Shown in pieces: positions 24,801 to 36,800 of a stretch of DNA of 64,000 bases. This stretch comes from Rhabdornis inornatus (lineage: Eukaryota > Chordata > Aves > Passeriformes > Rhabdornithidae), in contig VWZS01002260.1 of NCBI GenBank assembly GCA_013397075.1, forward strand, positions 434,001 to 498,000. The letters are read 5' to 3'. Under the pieces are notes generated by a model. That model searched no databases, was not told the origin of the DNA, and saw nothing but the letters and a program-made list of their open reading frames with translations. The number at the start of each line of letters is the position of its first letter. Positions within the stretch are counted from its first letter, which is position 1. Both the position numbers and the translations under genes were made by a program.

Positions 24801-27800
24801 TACTGTCATGTGCTCATGAACATTTAAGAATTTTTCTTTTGGAGTTAGGTGGTCTACTGAGTATGAGTCCTGCATGTGTGCCAGTTGTATCTTTCCTTCT
24901 GAGAAAGAACTATTAGTGCAAGGCAGGTATCCTGGCTGTACTGTGGCTGAACCGGTGAACTCAATCTTTCCACCATCTCACAAAATTGCTTTTCTCAACC
25001 ATCCTTGCCTTGAGCTTGCTTGTGGTTGTTCATGGCATGCAGCCAAAGATGTGCTGCTTGCCTGCTTCCAGTATTCCTGACAACCTGATTCAGAGCTCAC
25101 TCAGGCACGTTCTTGCACACTAACTCATACACACACTCCTGCACACTCAGACACAGTCACAAAGACACAAGCACAGTCACATGCACCCTCACACACCATC
25201 AGGTACACTCAGACACTCAAACACACATGTGTGTGCATGTATGAGTGTGTGACTGTGTGATTGTGAGTGTGGCTGGGTGTGCATCTGAGTGCGCGTGAGT
25301 TCATGTGAGTGTGTGTGGTCAGACTGTAGAGAAGAGGGGCTGATGGTTGCAGTTAATGGACAGAGATAAGAACTTACAGCATCGCTTTAGTTTGCACACA
25401 TGGCTTGTTCTAACACCAGGTATGCTGGCTGCGTTTTTCGTCCTTTTGGCTCACTGGGACTTGTTTCAAATTCCTACTGTCCTAGAAACTGAATGTGTTT
25501 AACTTACCTTTCAGGACATCTTATGCCCCTAGAGTACATTTGATCAGGCTTTTTAATTCAGTGAACCTCAGCTGATTTCCCACTTACTAAAGGCTGTGAA
25601 GCAACTTTGTAGCTGATGATATAAAAGTACCATGAAACAACTTCACAGGAATTCCATGCACGTCTATCTGAACTTTTAAAGTCACCTCAAATTGTATTCA
25701 GTTGAGCTCAGATGGAGAAGCTTGCTCTGTCTCTTGAAAGCTCCAGTATCTGCTAAGCCTTTAAAAGAAAGGTAAAATTGATCATATTTAACAGCATGAA
25801 GCAGTGGGCAATATTCATCTCTGACCTAAAATGTGTGAATCCAGACTCATTAGGCTGTCCGTGACCTGGAACAATTCTGGCTTTTGGAATGCTGCAAATT
25901 GTGGGAGAAAAAAAAAAATCTCTTGCCTGCAGACTAGTTATAGGTGTTAAAAACTCTAGTTCTCAGGGGCTCAGCATGTTGCAGGTCCATCTTAAGACAG
26001 ATGTAAATGTCACAGGTGTGTTAAAAAACCTTCCTAGCCTTTTCTTAGCTTGGCTGGTGTTAGAGGCTAGAGTATCCACCCTACGTTCATAAAAATTATT
26101 TCCATAGCAGACAATAACACTGTAGGACAAAGGCAATAAAGGATTTTTGTAATTGTTATTGAAACATCTATAATTTGATGCCAGATGCTGGCATGGGGAT
26201 CTAAAACAAAAAACTTGGGATTTTGTACTTAATGTTATCTTATATCTAGTCCTGGTCTATTAGAAACTGAAATCTAGATGATGTAAGATTTCAAAAAGCT
26301 TATTCATGGAAGCATAAACGTTCACTTTAATATGTGGGCTGCGCTGCACAGCCCAAGTAGCATAACTGGTTTACTTGCAGAGTTGCATCAACCAACCATG
26401 ACATTTTGGGGTTTGTGGGTGAAGGAAGGAAAGATGATATATATTTTGTATTTAGGAAGTATCTTTGCCAGGTAAAGAAATATTTATAGCTGAGCCTCTC
26501 CACTGAAAATATCTTGTCATTAATATTGGAAAGATACAGTCAGTGAAAGTGTGGTTTATTTCAGTAGCAGTAATGGTAATTCAGCTGGATTCAAAGTCCC
26601 ATATTAACAGCTTGTGCTATGGACAAAACCAGACAGAAAGCCAATGGAGTTTATGAAACACCGTTGTGTAACATTGTGCAGTGCTTTTCAGCTAAATTTG
26701 CCATCATTTTCATGTGCAATGTATGCTTTAAATTTTGTAGTGCCACAGACTGTGAAACTTGTACACTGAAAAACTTACTTTTTAATAACAAGCAACAGTG
26801 ATATAAATTTGTTATCTGAGAGTCCAAGAGCCAGTGTTCAGAGAAATAAGTACAGGTTACCAACCTCTTAAATTGTAGACCATGAGTTTTGCATGGTTGA
26901 AGAAACAGCAGCAGGCCAATCTCACCTCTTAAAATCTTCAATTGGTAGGTTATAATAAGTAGTAGATATTATGCTTCAGGACACTCTCAAGCCACTTGAC
27001 CTTACAGAATGTTAGTTAGTGTGTTGTCCTGAGCTCTCAAACTTTCCTTTTTTTTTTTTTTCCTCACCTCAGAATCTTTGTGGTTTTCTGTTTCTCTGTA
27101 TAACAGAAAAGAAAGATATTGTAGATGTGCAGAGAACACTGTCTTTTAATTCACGGTCTCAGAAATGGCCTATCTCTGTCAGACAGCTCAGGCAGTACAA
27201 ATTTATCATCTTCTCTTTATTATCCAATTCACTAGTTTTGGAATAACTTTCAGTTACATGCTTTGATGTTAAAATACTCTGTTCATCTAGTAAAGCCAAG
27301 CTCTATCAGAATTTGCATGTCCCACTTAATTTGATCACACACTCTGGTTTGGGGCATGTGTCTTATTTTGTTCTTTGAAATATAAAACTATTCTTATTTT
27401 TGTGGAGTTGGTCAGTAACTGCTCTATCAGCCCTCATTTAAGGGCTACTTCATGCTTTAGTACAAAAGTTTCACTGAAATGTTAGGCTCAAGATGACTAT
27501 TCAGAACAGCAAACTATAGATCTGACTTACATTACATGCATTTATAACATTTCTGGATTACTTGTGCATTGCATTTTGGGATGGAGGAGCCAAATGAACC
27601 ATTGGACTCATTTCTTATGTCCCAGTAAAATAAGTCTAAGAACATACTGTAGATTTAGTACACTTTTATTTGAGGGACTGAATACCCATCAGACAATTAT
27701 ATCAAATATGTACTTGCATTTCTACTGAAAGAATTCTGCATTCTTTTCCAATTACAAATAAAATGGACAGACAAAAATGTAAATATTTGCCTTGCTGATA

Positions 27801-30800
27801 GTTTTGTGGTAGCTTTCCTCAAACTGTCCTTCTGATTGCTGTGTTGTGCTTTTGTTTGGTTTCTGATCATTAAATTCTAATGATGTAAAATCAATCATCT
27901 GTATGCTGCAGAAAAGTCTATTTCAGGTGGCACAAAATTTTTTACAATATTCAAAATAGACTTTTTCTAATGCATTATAAGATTAAAAGCCGGGAAACAC
28001 ACCGTGTATGGGGACATGTAATGAGCCGTACAGAAACACTTTTTGTTGCCCACTTCCACAGGTCCGATTTGTGAAGAATGTGACTTCCTGGAAGGAGATG
28101 AAGCCGGGGTTTTACCATGGCCATATCTCGTACCTGGACTTCGCCAAGTACGTTCCGGTGGCGGCACCTGCGGAGCGCGGCTGGGCTCCGGCCGGGCTGC
28201 CAGTGCCCTCTAGCGCTCGGGCCTGGCAACTGCAGCGTGCGGAAACCCCCGCGCTGGCGTTCCCGCATGGCCCGGATTTGGGGGTGGTCTTCACCGATTT
28301 CTTGCATGATAAAATGTAGCCGAGTCTCATTAAAAAAAAAAAGCCAACAATGCTTATGTGCTGGGATTAGTACTCCTTGTCCAAGTTCGGAGCTTGTTTT
28401 GCTGAAAATCATGGCTTTTCTCTGAAACACTTGCAGTTCTGTTTTAGGATTGGCTTCCCATTGTGGGCAAGTTTAACATACCTGTTCCCAAAAGTGCTTC
28501 ATATAAAGGGTAACACCACCTGCTCTTAAGTTATGTAATTCTTCTCTACCTTACTATCCCTTCACACTTTATCAAAATATGAAAAGTTATATTTTGAAGT
28601 AGTTTTCTGTTCTATAATAGTTTGACTTGCTAGAAAAAGCATTGAAATAATTATTGTGGAGCTAAATGCTGCTTCTTCTAAAATTAAATTAAATAAAATA
28701 TTGTAGAAATCCTCCCACTGACTTCAGAGGTTCAGGATCATATCTTTATTCCCACTTTCATATGTTTCTTTTCTTGTCTTATTTTTGCTTCTGGATCTAA
28801 AGCTGTGATGCTCAGTAGCTCAGTCTTATGAAACCTCCCCTTGAACTGACAAGTCAGTTTTGCTTAAGATGCTTACTAGGCAGTGGTTCATATTGCACTT
28901 GGAGCATGCGAAAAATGATTTAAAATTGGAAGTGGAGTTTTCAGGTCTCATTACATTTGACTGCACAAATGATAGTGTGGTCCATAAAAATCTGCTACTT
29001 TTACCTCTTGCTGACGGTCACTCCTCGGTGTTTTTATGTTTCTGTGCCTTAAAGTATTCATTTAAATTCTTTTTTGTATGGAGTAATTCCTTTTGTTTAG
29101 TCATTTCTTTTAATTATTCATTCTGTCATGTACACTGATTTTTAATTTGAACTTTTTATTACAAAGAATGAGATGGGGAAGTGAGAAGTACATTATAAGA
29201 AAATGCTAAAAGCTACAGGAGTAGCTGGAAATGACCAGTGGCACCAAGTTTACAAAAAATAACAGGCAAAAGAAGTTACATACAAATCAGCTAATCAAAG
29301 AAAATATATCAAAATTCATTAGTTTATTTTCTGCCAATTAAATTAAATTAAAATTCTTCAACATTAATAAACGCTTGAACTGAGTAACAGCTTTCTGGTA
29401 TAGTAAAGCTGAATGCTATTTTATACATTAGTTCATGAAGCTGAAAACACTTTCAGATACTGGAACTCCTAAAACTAAAATATTTTACATCTAGAAAGCA
29501 TCTAAGCAACTTTACGGATTTCTTTCATCTGCATCTTCCCTCCGGGACTGTGTTATCCTTGTCTTTGTTGTTTGTTATCCTTTCACCTGAGTGATTTTTT
29601 TTTTTTTTTTTCCCCCCATGACAGCTTGCTTTCTCATACTTTGGGTTTTCGTTATTAAAATAATATCTTGAATACGCTGGTTGTGCTTGGCAAGGCCCAC
29701 ACCTTTAAGGCTGTGAGGTATGTTCTTGTAATGAACATTCTTGTAGTTAAGAAGTATAAAATATTTCTGAAGAGTCAATGCTTCCTTATACATGGACACA
29801 TCAGACGTAGGTCCACTGTCAAATATCAGAAGTACCTCTTAAAATATGCTGAAAACTAAAGTACTGGATTCCAATGATAACTCATAGTATTGAGGACAGG
29901 TTATTGTAATCTATCCATGTAGAAATTATGGTAATAAAAGTTTAAATTTTTTCCCTATTTTATGTCTCTAAAATTTTTTATCCACTCTTATTCCCTATTT
30001 TCTCTCGTAAGTAGTTGGGGAAAAAAAGTTCTTTGATAATGCAATTGCCAATTCATTATCATTATTATTAAAGTTACAGTAATAACTTATGTTACTAGTA
30101 GGCTTTTGTTACTGTAACTGAAACTAGTTCTGCAAGCTCTTGTGCAAATGCAGGCGGTTGTACAATCCAGCACAAGCGTTTCTAAGGACTTGGACATCTT
30201 CATTTAACCCACGGATATGTGCTGTTCATTGGTTGAGTCTGCTGCTGGATGGAAATGGTTCGTTACAGCTTCCTCAGCATTTGCTGTAATCTGTGGAAGG
30301 GACACGTGCATGTCTCATGAGCTTCAGTGGACCTTCAAGAGGGTGCAGTTCAAAGCCTGGACTTGGCATCAGAATGCCTGAAACATTCACACCCTCTACT
30401 CACCAGACTCTGGGATGTCAGAGCTGGCATGCAGACAGATGTCAGCAATTCTGCCTTTGAGTGCTCCAGTCTGACTCATTGGTACTCTACTGGCAGCATT
30501 GGAGAATCAATTGCTCTTTCTGTAGTCTTTAACAACTTTTCTGTCTGTAGTGCTTCTTTTTGACAAAAGCAATGCCTGTTAATTGTTTTTTTTTTTCCTG
30601 ACTTCCTTCTTTCTGCCGCTTTTGCTACATTTCTGTTCTTCAGCTTTTCAACTTAATGTTCTTCATATGCACAGTATCTGGTAGTAAAATTTACCCCTTT
30701 AAAAATCATAGTACTGCATCTTAAAACTTTGAGTGCTCTGTTTTAGCCAATCTAGGAAGGTGTGAATGGCCCTCTTTTGATGCAGAATGCTTTCCCAGTT

Positions 30801-33800
30801 TGCACAGGAACAGAAAGAACTTTTTTTTCCAGCTTCTAGCTTTACTTCAGAGCACTTGACACACTTTTGTGTGACACACTTGACTATCACAATTTCCATT
30901 GTGATATAAACTCCTTAATATTTGGATACCATAATTATTTGCCACAGCGTGTCTCAAATGGAAAAGAAAAAGCTGAGAAATGTATTATAAAAGATGACTT
31001 GAACACAGATCACTGAAAAGGTAGCATTTTCACAAAACAGTTTGGTGGTTTTAATTTTTCTCCTGTGTCGTATGAGCTTACCACATCATTTAATCAGGCT
31101 TCTGTTTGTACTGGACTACATCAAAATTTGTGTAGGGTAAATGTCTAAGGAAAAATTTAATATCTTTAGATAGAGAAGTTAATATGGTTACTGATACTAT
31201 TTTAGGCTTATATTTAATAAGCATAGCTGTATTCATTTAACCCAGGCAATGGATGGGCTCTGAGCTCTGTTTTCCTGCTGTTAATGTCTCTGACAACTGG
31301 AGACCTGCCAGGAAAACCACTCATAGCATTGCAAAGCCCAGCTCACAAGGGCAGGAACTCAATATCCAACTTCCTTGTACTTATTATAAACATGTATGTG
31401 GCTGCTAAACTAGTTAAGGCATTTGTAGAGTCAGGATGGTTGTGTAAACGTTGTTAATATCTCTTTTGTGACAATAGGTCTATTTTGTTTGTTTCTTTAA
31501 TAAAAAAACATTTAAATCATAATCTTGGGCAGGCTGAAATTGAACTTAGTTTCACATCCATGTAATACACTGGATACAAGGATGAAAAGAAGTGATCATT
31601 TAACTTCCTCTCAGTATCATGTATTCTGTGTATAGATTTCAGCTATAGCAATAAAGGCAGGCTTTTACATATTAGATGAGAAGCTCTGATTTGTCCTTTG
31701 AAAGATGTTTTTTCCTCTTTTACTTTAGATTTGGTGTTAAAAAGAAACCAATTTACATAAATGTCATAAGAGATCCTATAGAACGCCTAGTTTCTTATTA
31801 TTACTTTCTGCGCTTTGGAGATGATTACAGACCAGGGCTACGGAGGCGAAAACAGGGGGATAAAAAGGTAAAGTACACCCAATAATATATGCTGAACTTA
31901 CTAAAATTAATGTGAAAACAATTTTTAAAATGCTCTGATGAATTCCAAATTGTTCTCTCATCAGCCTTGGTGATAATGGTGGATTTGTAAGTTATAGTCT
32001 TCATTTCCTGTCCATACTGGAGCAGAGCATGACATTAGTAGTTCTTTGTATCCTTATAAATTCACTGTACATTGCAATTTGTTAAATTAAGTAAAATATA
32101 TTTTTAAATTGTTATTATGTATCCTAAATTAGAAAATTAGGCTTATCCTCCTATGTAAGAAGGCTACATCTCCTTGAAGACTGAGGCACATTTTCGCAGC
32201 AAAAGCTGTAGAACTGCTGATGCTTTGGCTTTGTTTATTTTCATATAATTAGCAACCCAATTTAGTCTATTTTTAAAAAAATTAAGCAATGCAATGTCTT
32301 TTTGGAAACTGTGGAGCATCATACATGAATTTCTGTGCTTCCTCCTTGTGGCTTAGGTGCCTGCAGACAAGTTCAGGTTAGCACATTCGAACATTGACCA
32401 CTAATACAGTTTTAGGATGGCAACATCATTCAGGCTCCATAATGGATTTGTTCCACTGTCATGGTTTGCAGTATGATGTTTTTCAGGCATGTTGGTTTGG
32501 ATTTTTCTTATATTGGGAAGAAAAGCAGGATATCAAATATACGAGTATGGTTTACAAAACTGTAGCTAGAACAGTGTAGAATCCTATAAAATGTAATGAA
32601 TTTTTATACTTTACAGAGCCAAACACTTTATACAGTTTTAGTGACAGTATTTTCTTCATCTGATGATGTTTTTCGGTAATGTTGACAATCTTGTGTAGTG
32701 TTGTGTGCGAACTCAGAGACATAGAAAAAATAAGCAAAAGTCACGCTAAATACAGCTTAGCCTATAAACACTATAACAACTAATAAACATGAGTAATCAT
32801 TTTGTGCTGCCCCATCCAAATAGTGCTTTTTAAATGTTGGGACTAAACTATTTCTCTTTTCTTTCCAGTTGGGAACTAACTGCTCCTCTGTTATTTAGGG
32901 TTTAGCGCCATCTTCAGCCACTGCATTTCAGTTTGTCCAGGTATCCTGCAGCACAGCAGCATAGAAAGAGGAGAGCTTCAAGAATAAGTTGAAATTAAAC
33001 TTAAAAATTTTCTTTATAGAACTGGCTAAACAGATGAACAGGTGATGTGATTTGGTATCATTAAGGCATTTTTAGAAAGAGAGATAGGATTTCATATTTT
33101 GTAGCCTGTCTTTCTCTTTCCTGCTGGAGATCAGTCACTTGGAAAGCTGAGCATGCTGTCAAGTCTGAGCTGTTTCTAGGACATAAAACTTATTAAAAAG
33201 AGTGAAATTTAACAGTGTTTATTTTAATTTTGAATTATAGTCCAAACAGCCTGGTTAGGTACTCGCTGGGAAACATGCCAAAAATCCTTAAGTGTTGCTG
33301 CTTGGTAAGACTGCACTGTAAGCTTTGATTTGCTGGGAAGAAGGTAAAATGCATTCCTGTTTATAATGCTTGCAATGCATTGCATTATTAATTCTATGTA
33401 TTTCTGTTGAAGATGCTTTTTGCATTTTGTCACTATGATACCACTTTATTTAGGTCTGAGAGACTTAGTTGTTATACAGATTTAACAGGTTCTGTAAGCA
33501 CATCAAGTTCATTTGAAGTGAAATTGATTTACTATATCAAGCTTCTGGCTTCTTTCATTTAAATCACGTAGTACTATTCTTCCAAAGTGTCCCTAGGGAA
33601 CTGATCATGTATAAATGATGCAAGTTTTGCATACATTAGTTATAAAATTCAGTAAGCTCAGAAATGGATCGAGCCAATTGCAGTGTCTTTATTCTAGTAT
33701 GTGTTACAGTAGATTCATGAAAAGCTCTTTTCAATGAAAAGTAAGGAAGGTCAGCTAATAGAATCAATTGTTCCTTTATTAGTGGAAAGGAGTCTCAATG

Positions 33801-36800
33801 TACTTTATACTCTTGCCCCCTCCTAGTCCATACCATGGTATTTATATAGAAGAATTCTTAACTAGTTTGTTTTCTGGATCCCTGTGCTTCCAGTCATAGA
33901 TAGCTTGGCTCCAAATGCAGGAGGGCAAACCCTGTAGGGGCAAGGGTTTCTTAAAATAAAATCTCTGGATGGAGCAGCCAAGGTAGGTGCATAAGAGGAA
34001 GTGTGGAAGGAAGTCTGTCCTATTTCAGCTTACTTAGAAAATGGCTTGCTTCCTCTTGGTTATTACCTGTAAAATAACCTCCAGGTATAATCAAAGAAAT
34101 CTTTCTTTGCACAGATGCCAGTTCATTTTTAGCATAAACATTCATAATTTAAGAGATGTATTTAACAATAGATCAGTGCAGAATTTCCCTAGAGAACTAT
34201 GCTAGGGCAAGCATACCAATGTCTTGTTTTCCTACTTAAGCTGAATTTTTATGTATGATGTGTGACATGTACAAGCTATTCTAAACTCAGAGTTCAACAT
34301 GAACCAAGGCACTGCAGTTTACTCCCTGCTTTGGCATAGTGTCAATAATTTTTTCAGATTATCTCATAAACTTCACCTCAAAATAGAAGCAAATTGTGTT
34401 GTCCTTGCTCTTAACCCCGAATAATTAGACAAATGTGTTTTTACATAGTTGCTTTGAACAGAAACTTGTAATTATACTGAAGAAGCAATCTAAAAAATTG
34501 TCTGTGATCTGTTATTTTTTTAATATATCCTAGCTACAGGCCTTATATTATGATTAGAAATATCATAAATACTTCCTTTATGGTGATGCAGTAAAGCATT
34601 TACAAATTCCTTCCAGTGCTAATGGAGTTCGTCTTGTAACTCTGTTACTGCAGTTGAAACTCTGTTACTACAGCTGTGCATGCACGTAGACAGCAATATT
34701 GTGTGGAATATTCTGTTAGGCCCTGAACAACTTCTTTTCATTTCTTCTGATTGCCAAAACAATATTAGCCTCTGAAATGGCAGTTACTTGTCATCATTAA
34801 AATGTAATTAGAACCTTGTTTAATCTAAAACACAAAATGCACAATGTTCTGTGTTACAAAGATCCAGCTGTTGCAGGTTCACACAATTCCTGATGGCATT
34901 TGATGCTCTATCTTTAGTGACTTCTTTTATAGGGGAAAACAATTATAGGGGAAAACCAGCACTTATTGACTACTTTTGCTAGTTTTGACAAATAGCCTTT
35001 GCTAAAGTTATATCAAAGGTATATCAGTGTATCAGGTAAGATCAGTTGTTCATTAGTTGTAACCATAAAAGACTGTCCAAGTGCTATTTAGTTGAGACAA
35101 CAGATCATTCTAATAACACTGTGAAAGCAAGGCTTGAATTTTTTTTTCTGAAGTATCATATATATGTTTTTCTGTTCCCACTACATTTAGCAACTAACCA
35201 GTTTGAGATGTTTGATATGTATATGAGATTTTAAAGCTCAGCTCAATTTTGTCTTTGTTCCAGACCTTTGATGAATGTGTGGCAGCTGGAGGTTCCGACT
35301 GTGCTCCAGAGAAACTTTGGCTTCAAATTCCATTCTTCTGTGGCCACAGCTCAGAATGCTGGTAGGGAGATAAATGTAGCTTGTTCATCAAGTACATCAG
35401 TGCTGAAATACAAACTTTAACAAATTTCAATATGTAGTCCAGTTGACTGAAAGTGGGAGGGACTGGGCAGAGTGAAGCAGCGGATACTTGAGTAATGTGT
35501 TTTCTGTTGAATGGATTTACTGAAAAGGTTTTGCAGTTCTTTAAACTAGCAGTAAGTTACACTACTGTATCAGCGGTGCTGTGAGGGAAAAAATATGTTT
35601 TCAATTTTAAAAATAATACTTGCAGATTTAGAGTCTTGACATTTTTCTCTTATGTCAGACTACAGTATCCTTCTTTTGGAATGGAGATATTTTAGTTCAA
35701 GCTCCTAAAGTTCCTGGGGAGTAGACAATAATTGACATCATTATAAATTTATCTTTTTAAACCTTTACCAGATATCCGGTAGTCAATGCTACTTAGCAGA
35801 AACTGAAACAAAAGCAAATAGTGTCCATCTGTCAATGCAACATATTTTATAAGAATGGAAAAAACTTTAAAAAACTCTTTAGGAGAAAAAAAAAATTAAA
35901 AACCCCATAGATTATTTAAAAGATTCTGAGTGGTATCAAGGGCAATTGTTTGTCAAAGGTATTGTTCATTCAAACACAAGCAAATACTTGGGAGCTCCTC
36001 TTTCAGTGCCTGTTGTTCAGACCTGTCTTCTCTCTGGCCATGTGGAGAAGCAGAGAAAGAAAGAAGGTGCAAAAGGGAAAGTGTGTTCTTGCCAGATTTC
36101 TGGTATCTAATGTGAAAGTGGAGACAGAGTATTAATACTGAGACAACATAAATCCTTGAAAAATTGCTTGAATTGAGGCATTAAGCGAATCTACACACTC
36201 ACACCGTGGGTATTTTGGTTGAGACTCTTTTATAAGCAGAGGAGTCACATTTTTAGGTAAGAACACAGATGAGAGAAACTGGAAAGGGAAATTAAGTTAG
36301 GAACAGTTATAACTTCGAATAAGTCTTGCCTTTCCTATATAAATGTCCTGTTGTGAAGTAATCTTCATCTAGGGACCAAGGATTGTTGGCTGACATAAGA
36401 ACTTGCTGTAATTGTTCTCTGTCATTTTAGGAATGTGGGAAGCAGATGGGCTTTGGAACAAGCCAAATACAATCTGATTAATGAATACTTCCTAGTGGGA
36501 GTTACTGAAGAGCTTGAAGACTTCATCATGTTATTGGAGGCAGCTTTGCCCCGGTTCTTCAGGGGTGCCACAGAACTGTACCGGACAGGTATTTAAATAC
36601 TTAATTTCCATGGATTTTTCATCCACTTACTGCCTTTTTTAGTGTGAATTCTTTAGATCTAGATAAATAGTTTTGAGTCTCTGACAGGTTTGTCTCTCAG
36701 CTGGATGATGCTCCTATAGAAGAAACAAACTTCTTTTCAAAGATTCTCAGTTCTCTCTTTTTCTCGCTCGCTCTCTTTTTCTCGCTCGCTCTCTTTTTCT

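Larger units (their letters stand above)
21884..28061 (+). other. HS2ST1: HS2ST1 intron 2
   Basis: This is a 6,178-base phase-0 intron with GT-AG ends (GTAAGCT...CTTCCACAG). It contains a 133-codon minus-strand open frame (22580-22981), a CA/TG-rich inverted repeat (25097-25318) and a small GC hairpin (26335-26355), all listed separately. A T run of about 18 bases lies near 27043-27061. The rest (about 23000-25090 and 26360-28060) is AT-rich intron with nothing nameable. Confidence 0.9.

Noticed and set aside
27975..28430. 151-codon minus open frame antisense to HS2ST1 exon 3
   Set aside because: It overlaps a conserved coding exon and a CpG-rich islet, both of which suppress stop codons on the opposite strand; the frame is a shadow.
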